DNA from: an uncultured Clostridia bacterium | GTDB lineage: Bacteria; Bacillota; Clostridia; TANB77; CAG-508 | DNA length: 64,000 nt | Direction: 5' to 3' | Assembly (NCBI GenBank): GCA_934129895.1 | Contig: CAKOWY010000001.1 | Coordinates: 434,001 to 498,000 of the forward strand | Notes under the pieces: model-generated | Told to the model about the DNA's origin: nothing | Databases searched by the model: none | Seen by the model: only the letters and a program-made list of their open reading frames with translations | Translations under genes and position numbers: made by a program | Part shown: piece after piece, positions 17,218 through 25,896 of the stretch | Layout: each line of letters begins with the position of its first letter | Numbering within the stretch: position 1 is the first letter of the stretch

Positions 17218-19026
17218 TTATCTATCTATTGTTTTATTTTCAACTTCACTTTGAACTTTTTCAATAAATTCATCAATTGTCATTTCACCTAAATTAGCTC
17301 CATTTTTTCTGGCACGAACAGTTACAACTTGATTTTCTTGTTCATTTGCCCCTATAACTAACATATATGGAACTTTTTCAAGTTGAGCTTTTCTGATTTT
17401 ATATCCAATTTTTTCATTTGAATCATCTAATTCAACTCTTATTCTTTTAGCTCTTAATTTGGCTTTTAATTCTACTCCATAATCAATTTGAGCATCTGTA
17501 ATAGGCAATATTTTTACTTGAATTGGTGATAACCATAATGGGAATGCTCCTTTTGTTTCTTCAATTAAGAATGATATAAATCTATCTGAAGATCCAAGTA
17601 TTGCTCTATGTATTACTACTGGTCTGTGTTCTTTATTATCTTCACCAACATAAGTTAAATCAAATCTTTCTGGTAATGCAAAATCTAATTGGCATGTTGG
17701 TATTGTAACATCATGATTTAATGCTGTTTTTATTTGAATGTCAATTTTTGGTCCATAGAATGCTGCTTCTCCTTCTGCTTCATAGAAATCTATATTCATT
17801 TCTTTTAATATTGCTCTTAATTGTGATTCTGCTGTTTCCCACATTTCGTCATTATCTATATATTTTGCCTTATTATTTTTATCTCTTAATGACAATCTAT
17901 ATTTAAATGAATCTGGAGAAAATCCAAAATCTTTTTGATATACTTCTTTTATAAGTTTTAGTACATTTCCTACTTCTTCTTTTATTTGATCTGGTCTTAC
18001 AAATAAGTGAGCATCATTTTGACACATTTGTCTAACTCTTTCAAGTCCACAAACAGCTCCACTATTTTCATATCTAAAATCATTTGCTAATTCACCTATT
18101 TTTATTGGTAAATCTTTGTATGAACGTTGTTTACTTTTATATATTAACATATGATGTGGACAATTCATTGGTCTTAATACCATTTCTTCATTATCCATCT
18201 TCATTGCTGGAAACATGTCATCTTTATAATGATCCCAATGTCCACTTGTTTTATATAATTGTACATTTGCAAGTGATGGTGTATATACATGGCTATATCC
18301 TAAATCTATTTCTTTATCTTGGATATATCTTTCTAATATTCTTCTTATTGTTGCTCCATTTGGTAAATACATTGGAAGTCCTGACCCAACTAATTCATGT
18401 GTCATAAATAATTCAAGTTCTTTTCCTATTTTTCTGTGATCTCTTTGTTTTGCTTCTTCTAATAATCTTAAATGTTCTTCAAGTTGACTTGCTTTTAAAA
18501 ATGATACACCATATATTCTTTGCATTGAATCATTTTCTTGATTTCCTTTCCAATATGCAGCAGATGTTGTTAATAATTTTATTGCTTTTACTTTTCCTGT
18601 TCTATTTATATGTGGTCCAGCACATAAATCTATAAATTCTCCTTGCTTAAAGAATGATATTGTTTCACCTTCAGGAAGTTCTTTTATTAATTGAACTTTA
18701 TATGGTTCTTCTTTTTCTTCCATTAGTTTAATTGCGTCTTCTTTTGATAATACACTTCTCTCTAATGGTAAATCTTCTTTAACTATTTTTTTCATTTCTT
18801 CTTCTATTTTGGCTATGTCTTCTTCTGTAAATGGTTTTTCTACTCTAAAATCATAGTAAAATCCATTTTCAATTGCAGGTCCTATTCCTAATTTTGTATT
18901 TGGATATAATCTTTTTACTGCTTGTGCTAATATATGTGATGTTGTATGCCAAATTGTCTTTTGTAATTCTTCATTTCCTTCTTCTAAATCTAAAATTTGT
19001 CCATCTTTTTGTATTGTTCTAATCAT
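17218..19026 (-). CDS. thrS: Threonine--tRNA ligase lacking the TGS domain
   Basis: Charges tRNA-Thr. At 602 residues it is about 40 shorter than common ThrRS, because the N-terminal TGS domain is missing and the protein begins almost at the editing domain. Editing-site motifs are HTTSHILAQA and CAGPHIN. Class II catalytic motifs follow: MNCPHHM with the zinc Cys, motif 2 NDFRYENSGAVCGLERVR, and motif 3 with VIHRAILGSSDR. The C-terminal anticodon-binding domain ends IDEFIEKVQSEVENK. The start ATG follows AGGGAGGTATAATT. A threonine T-box leader controls it. Confidence 0.96.
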   Translation of the reverse strand: MIRTIQKDGQILDLEEGNEELQKTIWHTTSHILAQAVKRLYPNTKLGIGPAIENGFYYDFRVEKPFTEEDIAKIEEEMKKIVKEDLPLERSVLSKEDAIKLMEEKEEPYKVQLIKELPEGETISFFKQGEFIDLCAGPHINRTGKVKAIKLLTTSAAYWKGNQENDSMQRIYGVSFLKASQLEEHLRLLEEAKQRDHRKIGKELELFMTHELVGSGLPMYLPNGATIRRILERYIQDKEIDLGYSHVYTPSLANVQLYKTSGHWDHYKDDMFPAMKMDNEEMVLRPMNCPHHMLIYKSKQRSYKDLPIKIGELANDFRYENSGAVCGLERVRQMCQNDAHLFVRPDQIKEEVGNVLKLIKEVYQKDFGFSPDSFKYRLSLRDKNNKAKYIDNDEMWETAESQLRAILKEMNIDFYEAEGEAAFYGPKIDIQIKTALNHDVTIPTCQLDFALPERFDLTYVGEDNKEHRPVVIHRAILGSSDRFISFLIEETKGAFPLWLSPIQVKILPITDAQIDYGVELKAKLRAKRIRVELDDSNEKIGYKIRKAQLEKVPYMLVIGANEQENQVVTVRARKNGANLGEMTIDEFIEKVQSEVENKTIDR

Positions 19027-19049
19027 AATTATACCTCCCTATTTTTTAT

Positions 19050-19255
19050 ATAAAAAAACTCCCATAGATATACAATAATATCTATAGGAGTGATTATACA
19101 CGGTTCCATCCCAATGTTTTACTTAATTAGATTATAACGTATCCTACACGTCTGACTTATTCATCAGATAACTAAAGAGCTAGTTTTTCGAATACGTTTT
19201 CCACAATTAGTTCTCAACCTGTGACTAATTCTCTCTGTTGGTAACTTTTATTCTA
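19050..19255 (-). ncRNA. T-box leader of thrS
   Basis: On the transcribed strand the T-box sequence GGGATGGAACCGTG (about 19113-19099) is followed by an intrinsic terminator, ACTCC(TATAGATAT)/(ATATCTATG)GGAGT plus seven T (about 19093-19052). Stem I precedes it: GAATA/TATTC at the base and AATTAGT/ACTAATT higher up. Uncharged tRNA-Thr is expected to stabilise the antiterminator. A candidate specifier triplet ACG lies in the internal loop, but I am not certain of its register. Confidence 0.88.
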
Positions 19256-19264
19256 CTTTTTCTC

Positions 19265-19654
19265 TTATTTTATATCACTATTATTTTTGATAACTTTAAA
19301 TGAAACTAATCCAACTACTGCTAATAAAGCTATTGTAACTAATACTCCAGATGTTTCTGTAGCTCCAGTATGTGGTAATGTTGTAACAGTTGATGCTGTT
19401 GTTTTTACAGTGTTTGTTGTTGCTTGTGTAGTAGTTGTAGTTGTTGTACCTAAATCAATTGTAGATTGTGTTGTTGTTGTAGTTGTTGTTGTTCCTATAT
19501 TTAATGTATCTTTTGTATTTCCGCCTAAATCAATTACGTTTGTTGGTATACTCTCTGATGTAGAAGCTACATCATCTGCATAGGCTATATTTACTGCTAA
19601 ACATAAAACTGTAATAATCATTACTAAACTTAATAAAACTTTTTTCATATTCAT
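19265..19654 (-). CDS. Threonine-rich cell-wall protein with LPXTG sorting signal
   Basis: About 129 residues from ATG at 19654 (MNMKKVLLSL), chosen because AAAGGA precedes it by 8 nt; a longer frame starts at 19675. It has a signal peptide (cleavage probably after IAYA), then a mature region with runs of 8 and 7 threonines. The sorting signal LPHTG is followed by a hydrophobic helix and a basic tail (KVIKNN). About 33 residues are threonine. Sortase would link it to peptidoglycan. The Thr tracts suggest an extended, possibly glycosylated stalk (inference). It lies just upstream of the thrS T-box on the same strand, with no terminator between. Function unknown. Confidence 0.8.
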   Translation of the reverse strand: MNMKKVLLSLVMIITVLCLAVNIAYADDVASTSESIPTNVIDLGGNTKDTLNIGTTTTTTTTQSTIDLGTTTTTTTQATTNTVKTTASTVTTLPHTGATETSGVLVTIALLAVVGLVSFKVIKNNSDIK

Positions 19655-19774
19655 TTGTTCATCCTTTCTTCTCATTTTTACTTCATAATTATTTATAACA
19701 TATTTTTTTTATAAATTCAATACTTTTTTCTAAAAATTTGTTGGAAATTTTTTGTTTATGTCATTTTTCTATTT

Positions 19775-22700
19775 TTATCCAAACAAACTCAATTGATTAC
19801 TTTGGCTCATTCCTTCAAGACAACCAAATTGTCTCAACAATTCTGTAACAGAATCACCAACTTTTGAACGAATTTTCAAATCATCTATAGACATAAACTT
19901 TTCCTCTTGTCTAGCCTTCATAATTCCTTCAGCTGCAACATTTCCCAATCCTGCTATACTATTTAATGGTGGTCTTAATGAATCTCCTTCAACTTGAAAT
20001 TTTGTAGCATGTGATTTATACAAATCAATTGGTAAAAATCTAAGTCCTCTTTCATACATTTCTAATACTAATTCTAGATCATCATACATATCTTTATCTT
20101 TTGGAGTAGCATTATTTCCCATCATTTCAATTTCTTTCATTTTATTTTTTACTTTTTCTTTTCCATTAATCATAACTTCTGCATCAAATGCTTTTGCTCT
20201 TATTGTAAAAAATGCTGCATAATATGCTAATGGAATATGAACTTTAAACCATGCAATTCTAAATGCGTTTGTTACATAAGCTGCAGCATGTGCTTTAGGG
20301 AACATGTATTTTATTTTTTCGCAAGATTTTATATACCATTCTGGAACATTATGTTCTAACATTAAAGGTATATATTCATCTTTCCATTTTGGCTCTTTTC
20401 CTTTTGCAACTTTACCTTTACGAACAGCTTCCATTATTTTGAATGATTTATCTGGTGGAAGTCCTTTTTTCATTAAATATATCATTATATCATCACGACA
20501 ACATATTGCTTGTTGTAATGTTACAATTCCTTGTTCTATTAATGATTGTGCATTTCCTAACCATACATCTGTACCATGTGATAGTCCAGATATTCTTATT
20601 AATTCGTCAAATGTTGTTGGATGTGTATCTAAAAGCATTCCTCTAGCAAATTTTGTACCATATTCAGGTATTCCATAAGTTCCTACTTCTGAATGTATTT
20701 GTTCTGGTGTTACACCTAATGCTTTTGTTGATGAAAAGATTGACATTGTTTCTTTATCATCTAATGGTACATCTGTTGGTGCTACTCCTGTTATATCTTG
20801 AAGCATACGTATTACCGTCGGATCATCGTGTCCTAGTATATCAAGTTTTAACAAGTTTCCATCTATTGAGTGATAATCAAAATGTGTTGTTATTATATCT
20901 GAATTTGGGTCATCTGCTGGATGTTGTACTGGTGTAAATTCATATATTTCTCTTCCTTTTGGAACTACTATAATTCCTCCTGGATGTTGTCCTGTTGTTC
21001 TTTTTATTCCTTGACAACCTACTGATATTCTTGCTATTTCTGCTTTATTTATTGGTATATTTCTTTCTTCATAATATTTTTTTACATATCCAAATGCTGT
21101 TTGCTCTGCTACTGTACCAACTGTTCCTGCTTTAAATGTTGTTCCTTTTCCAAATATTACTTCTGTATATTTATGTGCTTTTGCTTGATATTCTCCAGAA
21201 AAGTTTAAGTCTATATCTGGCTCTTTATCTCCATTAAATCCAAGGAATGTTTCAAATGGTATATCCATTCCATCTTTGGCCATTTTTGTGCCACATTTTG
21301 GACAATCTTTATCTGGTAAGTCAAATCCATTTCCAACTCCGTAATCATCAAATTCTGAATATTTACATTTTGGACATCTATAATGTGGCTGTAATGAGTT
21401 TACTTCTGTTATACCTGTCATAAATGCTACAAGTGATGATCCTACTGATCCTCTTGAACCTACTATATATCCATCTTCATTTGATTTCCATACTAGTCTT
21501 TGTGCAATAATATACATTACTGAATATCCATTGCTTATAATAGAGTTTAATTCTTTATCTAATCTTGTTTGAACTATTTCTGGCAATGGATCACCATATA
21601 ATTCATGTGCTTTTTTATATGCAATATTTTTGATATCTTCCTCACATCCTGGGATATGTGGTGGACATTTTTCTGGTGATATTGGATCTATTCTATCACA
21701 CATATCTGATACTTTATTTGTATTTGTTACTACAACTTCATAAGCTTTTTCCTCACCTAAATATTCAAATTCTTTAAGCATTTCTTCTGTTGTTCTTAAG
21801 TATAAAGGTGCTTGTTCATCTGCATCTTTATATCCTTGTCCTGCTTCTAATATTCTTCTATAAATCTCATCTTGTGGATCCATAAAATGAACATCACATG
21901 TTGCTACTACTAGCTTTCCTAGTTTTTCTCCTAATTCTACAATCTTACGATTTATATCTTTTAAATATTCTCTATCTGGTACAACACCATTTCTTACTAA
22001 AAATTCATTATTTCCTATTGGTTGAATTTCTAAATAGTCATAATCTCTTGCAATATTTTCTATTTCTTCATCAGATTTTCCTAATTCTATTGCTTGATAT
22101 AATTCACCCGCTTCGCAAGCACTTCCTAATATTAATCCTTCTGAATATTTTTTATATATACTTTTTAATATTCTTGGATTTTTATAAAAATAGTGTAAAT
22201 GTGAAATTGATACTAATTTATATAGGTTTCTTAATCCTACATAATTTTTAGCTAATATTATTGCATGATATGATCTTTGCTTTTTAAATTCTTCTTTTTG
22301 AGCTTCTGGATCTTTTGTTGCTGAATCTATTTCATCAACTGTATTTATTCCTTTGTCTTTTAATTTTTTCAACATTACATTAAATACTTTTACAGTTGTA
22401 TCAACATCTGCTAAAGCTCTATGGGCTACATCTACTTCAATTCCTAAACTATCTGCAATTTTTCCTAATTTATATTTTTTCAAATCTGGGAATAAATCTT
22501 TTGCAAGTGGTAATGTGTCTATATATGTATTATTAAATTCATATCCTAGCAATTTTGCATTGTGTTTTAAAAATCCAACATCAAAACTTGCATTATGTGC
22601 AACTATTATTGAATCTCCTACAAATTCTAAAATTTTTGGAAATACTTTATCTATTGTTTCTGCATCTTTTACCATTTCATCAGTTATGTTTGTAACTTCT

Positions 22701-24667
22701 ACAACTCTTTGTGGTATTGGCTTTTCTGGATTTACAAATATTTCAAATTCATCTATTACTTCACCATTTTTTACTTTCATTATTCCAACTTCAGTAATTT
22801 TTTCTGTTGTTATTGAAATTCCTGTTGTTTCTAAGTCTAATACACAATATGTTGCATCATCTAGTACTTGTCCTCTTGGATTTTTTACTGATTTTTCTTT
22901 ATCTGGTACTAAATATGCTTCTACACCATAGATTACTTTCATGTCTGGGTTATCTCTTCCCAATAAGTGATATGCTTCTGGAAATGCTTGTACTACTCCA
23001 TGGTCTGTTATTGCTATTGATTTCATTCCCCAACTCATTGCTCTTTTTATTAAGTCTGTTGCTGATGTCATTGCATCCATTGCACTCATTTTGGTGTGCA
23101 TATGTAATTCTACTCTTTTTACTTCTGCTTTATCTTCTCTTGTTGTTTTTGGTAATGGTGTTGATTCAACTATTGTATTTGCCATTATTGTTAATTCATT
23201 TGAAAAAGCATCCATTTGTGCTCTTCCTGCTAATTTTACTGCTTTTGTTTTTCCTAATCTTTTTACAATATTTTTTGCATTTTTTCCTGGTAAAAATGCT
23301 TTACATGTCATTGTACTTGTTCCATCATATATATTTATACTTAATATTACTTTTCCTGTTTTTGTTTCTTTGTCTTCCATTCCAAGTATTTCACCATCTA
23401 TACATACATTTCCAGATTCTGCATTTAAATCTGTTATTTTTACTAATGGATCTGATATATTCATTGAGTTTCCTAATATTAATGGTGAACTTGTATCTTC
23501 TTCTGGTAATTGTGGCATTCCTTCATCTGAAATTTCTATTATGATATTTGCCATTACTGTTAAATCACCAGCATAAGCATCCATTCCTGATTTTCCTGTT
23601 ACTTTTATTGCTTTTGCAGATTGGATTTTTTCTGATACTTCATTTCCTTCTGTTATATCTTTTGCAAATGCTTTACAATTCATTATTCCTGTTCCATCAT
23701 ATATTTCAAAGATTAACATTCCTTTTCCTGTTTTTGTTTCTTTACATTCACAATTTACTATTCTTCCTTCAATTGTTACTCTACTATCATTTGATGTTAT
23801 ATCTTTTATTTTGAATAGTGTTTCTTTTGCTCTTGATGGCTTACCAAAGATTATATTTGAAGGTTCTTCATTTTCTGGCATTTCTGGTATATATCCCATA
23901 TCTGCATCTGTTGGCATTGCATAATCTGCATCATTATATACACCTTCTGGTATTGGTGGCATTTCACTTGCTGGATATTGTTCATAATTTTGTGCTGATG
24001 GATTTTGATGACTCTGTTGTTGATGATTATTTTGCACATTTTCTCCACTATTTTGTGCTTGTTTTTCTGCTGCCATTCTTTGCGCTTCCATCGCTTCTCT
24101 CATTACATTTTCTATTGCTTTTTGTTGTACTTGTTTTGCTTTTTCTTTTTGTTTTAATACTTCTTCTGCATTTATTCTTTCTTCTATATTTACTATATAT
24201 TTCTTTCCAAATATATTTTCTATTACACTTTCTAGTTCTCTATCTAGTTTTCTTGCTTTTAGAAAATCTGCACCTTGTATTTTCATATATACATTTATTT
24301 GATTTTCTGTTACTTCAATTTGACTTTTTAATAATAATAATGGTTTCATTAAAGGATATTTATGTGCCATTAAACATACTATATTTTCCCACTCATCTGC
24401 TATTGGCTTTTTTCTTACTCCTTCTGCATATTTTATTTTTATATGCACTTGCTCAAATTGAAATCTTTGTCTTAAGAATTTTTCAAAGTACCATATTTCT
24501 TTTATTTCTATATATTCTTTTGCTTGCATTTCTATTTCTAATGTGTTTATCTTTTTTAGTAAATTCATTCTTGCTATTTCTGCATCTTCTATATTACTAT
24601 TTGTTTTATAATCACTAAATAAATCTCCTATTTTTCTGCTTTTATGTTTTTGCTCTGTTTCTGGCAC
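19775..24667 (-). CDS. polC: DNA polymerase III alpha subunit, PolC type, with two tandem OB folds
   Basis: Replicative polymerase of low-GC Gram-positives, about 1630 residues, longer than the roughly 1440 of B. subtilis PolC. The order is an N-terminal domain, a Gln/Asn-rich linker (about 200-250), then two homologous OB-fold units (about 285-382 and 410-504, each with KETKTGK, IYDGT, CKAF and MDA). Next come the PHP half (HMHTKMSAMDA at about 525), the inserted DEDDh proofreading exonuclease (VLDLETTG at about 612), and the polymerase with GSRGSVGSSLVAFMTG, a Cys4 zinc site and PDIDLNFSGEY. The C-terminal QLSLFG fits a beta-clamp binding motif. I use GTG at 24667, since an in-frame GTG at 24676 lies inside the Shine-Dalgarno AAGGTG. 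Confidence 0.96.
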   Translation of the reverse strand: MPETEQKHKSRKIGDLFSDYKTNSNIEDAEIARMNLLKKINTLEIEMQAKEYIEIKEIWYFEKFLRQRFQFEQVHIKIKYAEGVRKKPIADEWENIVCLMAHKYPLMKPLLLLKSQIEVTENQINVYMKIQGADFLKARKLDRELESVIENIFGKKYIVNIEERINAEEVLKQKEKAKQVQQKAIENVMREAMEAQRMAAEKQAQNSGENVQNNHQQQSHQNPSAQNYEQYPASEMPPIPEGVYNDADYAMPTDADMGYIPEMPENEEPSNIIFGKPSRAKETLFKIKDITSNDSRVTIEGRIVNCECKETKTGKGMLIFEIYDGTGIMNCKAFAKDITEGNEVSEKIQSAKAIKVTGKSGMDAYAGDLTVMANIIIEISDEGMPQLPEEDTSSPLILGNSMNISDPLVKITDLNAESGNVCIDGEILGMEDKETKTGKVILSINIYDGTSTMTCKAFLPGKNAKNIVKRLGKTKAVKLAGRAQMDAFSNELTIMANTIVESTPLPKTTREDKAEVKRVELHMHTKMSAMDAMTSATDLIKRAMSWGMKSIAITDHGVVQAFPEAYHLLGRDNPDMKVIYGVEAYLVPDKEKSVKNPRGQVLDDATYCVLDLETTGISITTEKITEVGIMKVKNGEVIDEFEIFVNPEKPIPQRVVEVTNITDEMVKDAETIDKVFPKILEFVGDSIIVAHNASFDVGFLKHNAKLLGYEFNNTYIDTLPLAKDLFPDLKKYKLGKIADSLGIEVDVAHRALADVDTTVKVFNVMLKKLKDKGINTVDEIDSATKDPEAQKEEFKKQRSYHAIILAKNYVGLRNLYKLVSISHLHYFYKNPRILKSIYKKYSEGLILGSACEAGELYQAIELGKSDEEIENIARDYDYLEIQPIGNNEFLVRNGVVPDREYLKDINRKIVELGEKLGKLVVATCDVHFMDPQDEIYRRILEAGQGYKDADEQAPLYLRTTEEMLKEFEYLGEEKAYEVVVTNTNKVSDMCDRIDPISPEKCPPHIPGCEEDIKNIAYKKAHELYGDPLPEIVQTRLDKELNSIISNGYSVMYIIAQRLVWKSNEDGYIVGSRGSVGSSLVAFMTGITEVNSLQPHYRCPKCKYSEFDDYGVGNGFDLPDKDCPKCGTKMAKDGMDIPFETFLGFNGDKEPDIDLNFSGEYQAKAHKYTEVIFGKGTTFKAGTVGTVAEQTAFGYVKKYYEERNIPINKAEIARISVGCQGIKRTTGQHPGGIIVVPKGREIYEFTPVQHPADDPNSDIITTHFDYHSIDGNLLKLDILGHDDPTVIRMLQDITGVAPTDVPLDDKETMSIFSSTKALGVTPEQIHSEVGTYGIPEYGTKFARGMLLDTHPTTFDELIRISGLSHGTDVWLGNAQSLIEQGIVTLQQAICCRDDIMIYLMKKGLPPDKSFKIMEAVRKGKVAKGKEPKWKDEYIPLMLEHNVPEWYIKSCEKIKYMFPKAHAAAYVTNAFRIAWFKVHIPLAYYAAFFTIRAKAFDAEVMINGKEKVKNKMKEIEMMGNNATPKDKDMYDDLELVLEMYERGLRFLPIDLYKSHATKFQVEGDSLRPPLNSIAGLGNVAAEGIMKARQEEKFMSIDDLKIRSKVGDSVTELLRQFGCLEGMSQSNQLSLFG

Positions 24668-24705
24668 TTTTTTCACCTTCTTTTTCTCTCTTTTCGTCTT
24701 GCTCT

Positions 24706-24734
24706 ATGCTATCACATTTTGTGTTTATTTGCAA
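24706..24734 (-). promoter_or_regulatory. Probable polC promoter
   Basis: TTGCAA (24734-24729) and TAGCAT (24711-24706) are 17 nt apart on the minus strand, about 40 nt before the start codon. Confidence 0.45.
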
Positions 24735-24762
24735 TTGAATTTTGAAATAAATTTCCAGATAT

Positions 24763-24812
24763 GTTAAAATATAAAGATTAGACATTTTAATGTCTAATCT
24801 TTATATTTTAAC
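24763..24812 (-). terminator. Very long perfect hairpin after the ART-like gene
   Basis: 23-bp perfect arms (24763-24785 and 24790-24812) enclose a TTTA loop. The hairpin touches the stop codon of the gene ending at 24812. There is no separate T-run, but the arm itself ends TATATTTTAAC. Most simply a terminator. Confidence 0.65.
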
Positions 24813-25750
24813 TATATTCTTTCATCAGCTTTATTTTCATCTTTGCTTGCATTCATTTGTTCTATAATTTTATCTATTTCTTCTATTGCAGTTGATTTGC
24901 TATCAATTAAGTGTGAAAATTCTTCTTTTTTTAACTCTCCATTATTTGAAATAAACTCCATAAAATCTTTTCTTGAATCCACTTTTTCTTCTGGTATTTT
25001 ACTTTTCTTTATTGTTAAAACATCAAGTTGACTATGAACAAAATTTTCAACAAATTTTAAATTCATAAATAAATTATTCTTTCGTAAAAATTGTGCAACT
25101 CTTTGTTTTAGTGTAAAGTCTTCATTTTGTGGTACTTCTAATTCTTTATTTCTAAAGTATGTTATCATCTCGTCTAAATTAGAATTCATCATTCTAATAA
25201 TACCTTCGACATCTGGATTTTTTTCTATAAGATTATTATAAACATATTGAATGGTCTCCCATGCATTATTCACATTAGGAATTACTAGTTTTGATATTTT
25301 CTTTGGAGATATATCATGGCCTTCCTTCCCTTTTATATCGAAATTAGAACCTAGCCCATTTATTTCTTCTGGCAAAAAATCTTCTCCCTCTTTTGCATCA
25401 ACAACCAAATATACTTCATTTTCAAATTTTCTTTTCAATGCTTCATATACTATTTCTTTAGGTATCAAATCTGTGCTAGAAAAATCTTTTATATCAAAAT
25501 ACTTTTTGTAACCTTCTGGAATATCACATATTTTAGTATGTTCAAATTCCCATATAAAAGAATTTTTTATTCCTAATATTCCTTTTACTCCTTGTGAAAA
25601 ACATACTCTTGATTTATCATCTACTAATTTTGAAGCATCACCAATTTGAGCTTTTAAACCATTTTTGGCTATAGATTTTAAATTACCCTTCTCTGTAAAA
25701 TGAAAATATGCATTATTCATGTCTATATCTTTTATATTTTTTCTTTTCAT
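24812..25750 (-). CDS. Uncharacterised protein with a possible ADP-ribosyltransferase-like N-terminus
   Basis: 312 residues, soluble, no membrane segment. The N-terminal block AYFHFTEKGNLKSIAKNGLK resembles the H-x-T / GL pattern that opens several ADP-ribosyltransferase-fold families (DarT/Tpt1-like). A conserved-looking stretch follows (IGDASKL, then CFSQGVKGIL and SFIWEFEH). This is similarity of pattern only; I cannot confirm catalytic residues. The C-terminal third is helical and charged. The start ATG follows AGAGGAATAAAAT. It is a single gene with its own long hairpin terminator. Alternative: an unrelated clostridial domain of unknown function. Confidence 0.65.
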   Translation of the reverse strand: MKRKNIKDIDMNNAYFHFTEKGNLKSIAKNGLKAQIGDASKLVDDKSRVCFSQGVKGILGIKNSFIWEFEHTKICDIPEGYKKYFDIKDFSSTDLIPKEIVYEALKRKFENEVYLVVDAKEGEDFLPEEINGLGSNFDIKGKEGHDISPKKISKLVIPNVNNAWETIQYVYNNLIEKNPDVEGIIRMMNSNLDEMITYFRNKELEVPQNEDFTLKQRVAQFLRKNNLFMNLKFVENFVHSQLDVLTIKKSKIPEEKVDSRKDFMEFISNNGELKKEEFSHLIDSKSTAIEEIDKIIEQMNASKDENKADERI

Positions 25751-25851
25751 ATTTTATTCCTCTTTTGTTTTCAATTATTATATTATATATAATATATCAT
25801 ATTTTAAGTATAATTCTAATATTAAAATTATAAAAAAATAAACTATCATAT

Positions 25852-25888
25852 AAAAAAATGATGCTCCTTAAAGGAGCGTCATTTTTGG
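25852..25888 (-). terminator. Terminator of dnaG-rpoD
   Basis: AAAATGA(C)GCTCC pairs with GGAGC(A)TCATTTT and a T-run follows on the minus strand, just past the rpoD stop. Confidence 0.88.
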
Positions 25889-25896
25889 CACTTGCA

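Noticed and set aside
19287..19583. 98-codon valine-rich open frame opposite the Thr-rich protein.
   Set aside because: Val runs are the complement of the ACA/ACT threonine codons; the signal peptide and LPXTG on the minus strand show which frame is real.
22807..24618. Long open frames on the plus strand opposite polC (about 245 and 266 codons).
   Set aside because: They are Leu/Phe/Tyr-rich antisense shadows of an AT-rich coding strand, with no ribosome binding sites. polC on the other strand is certain.
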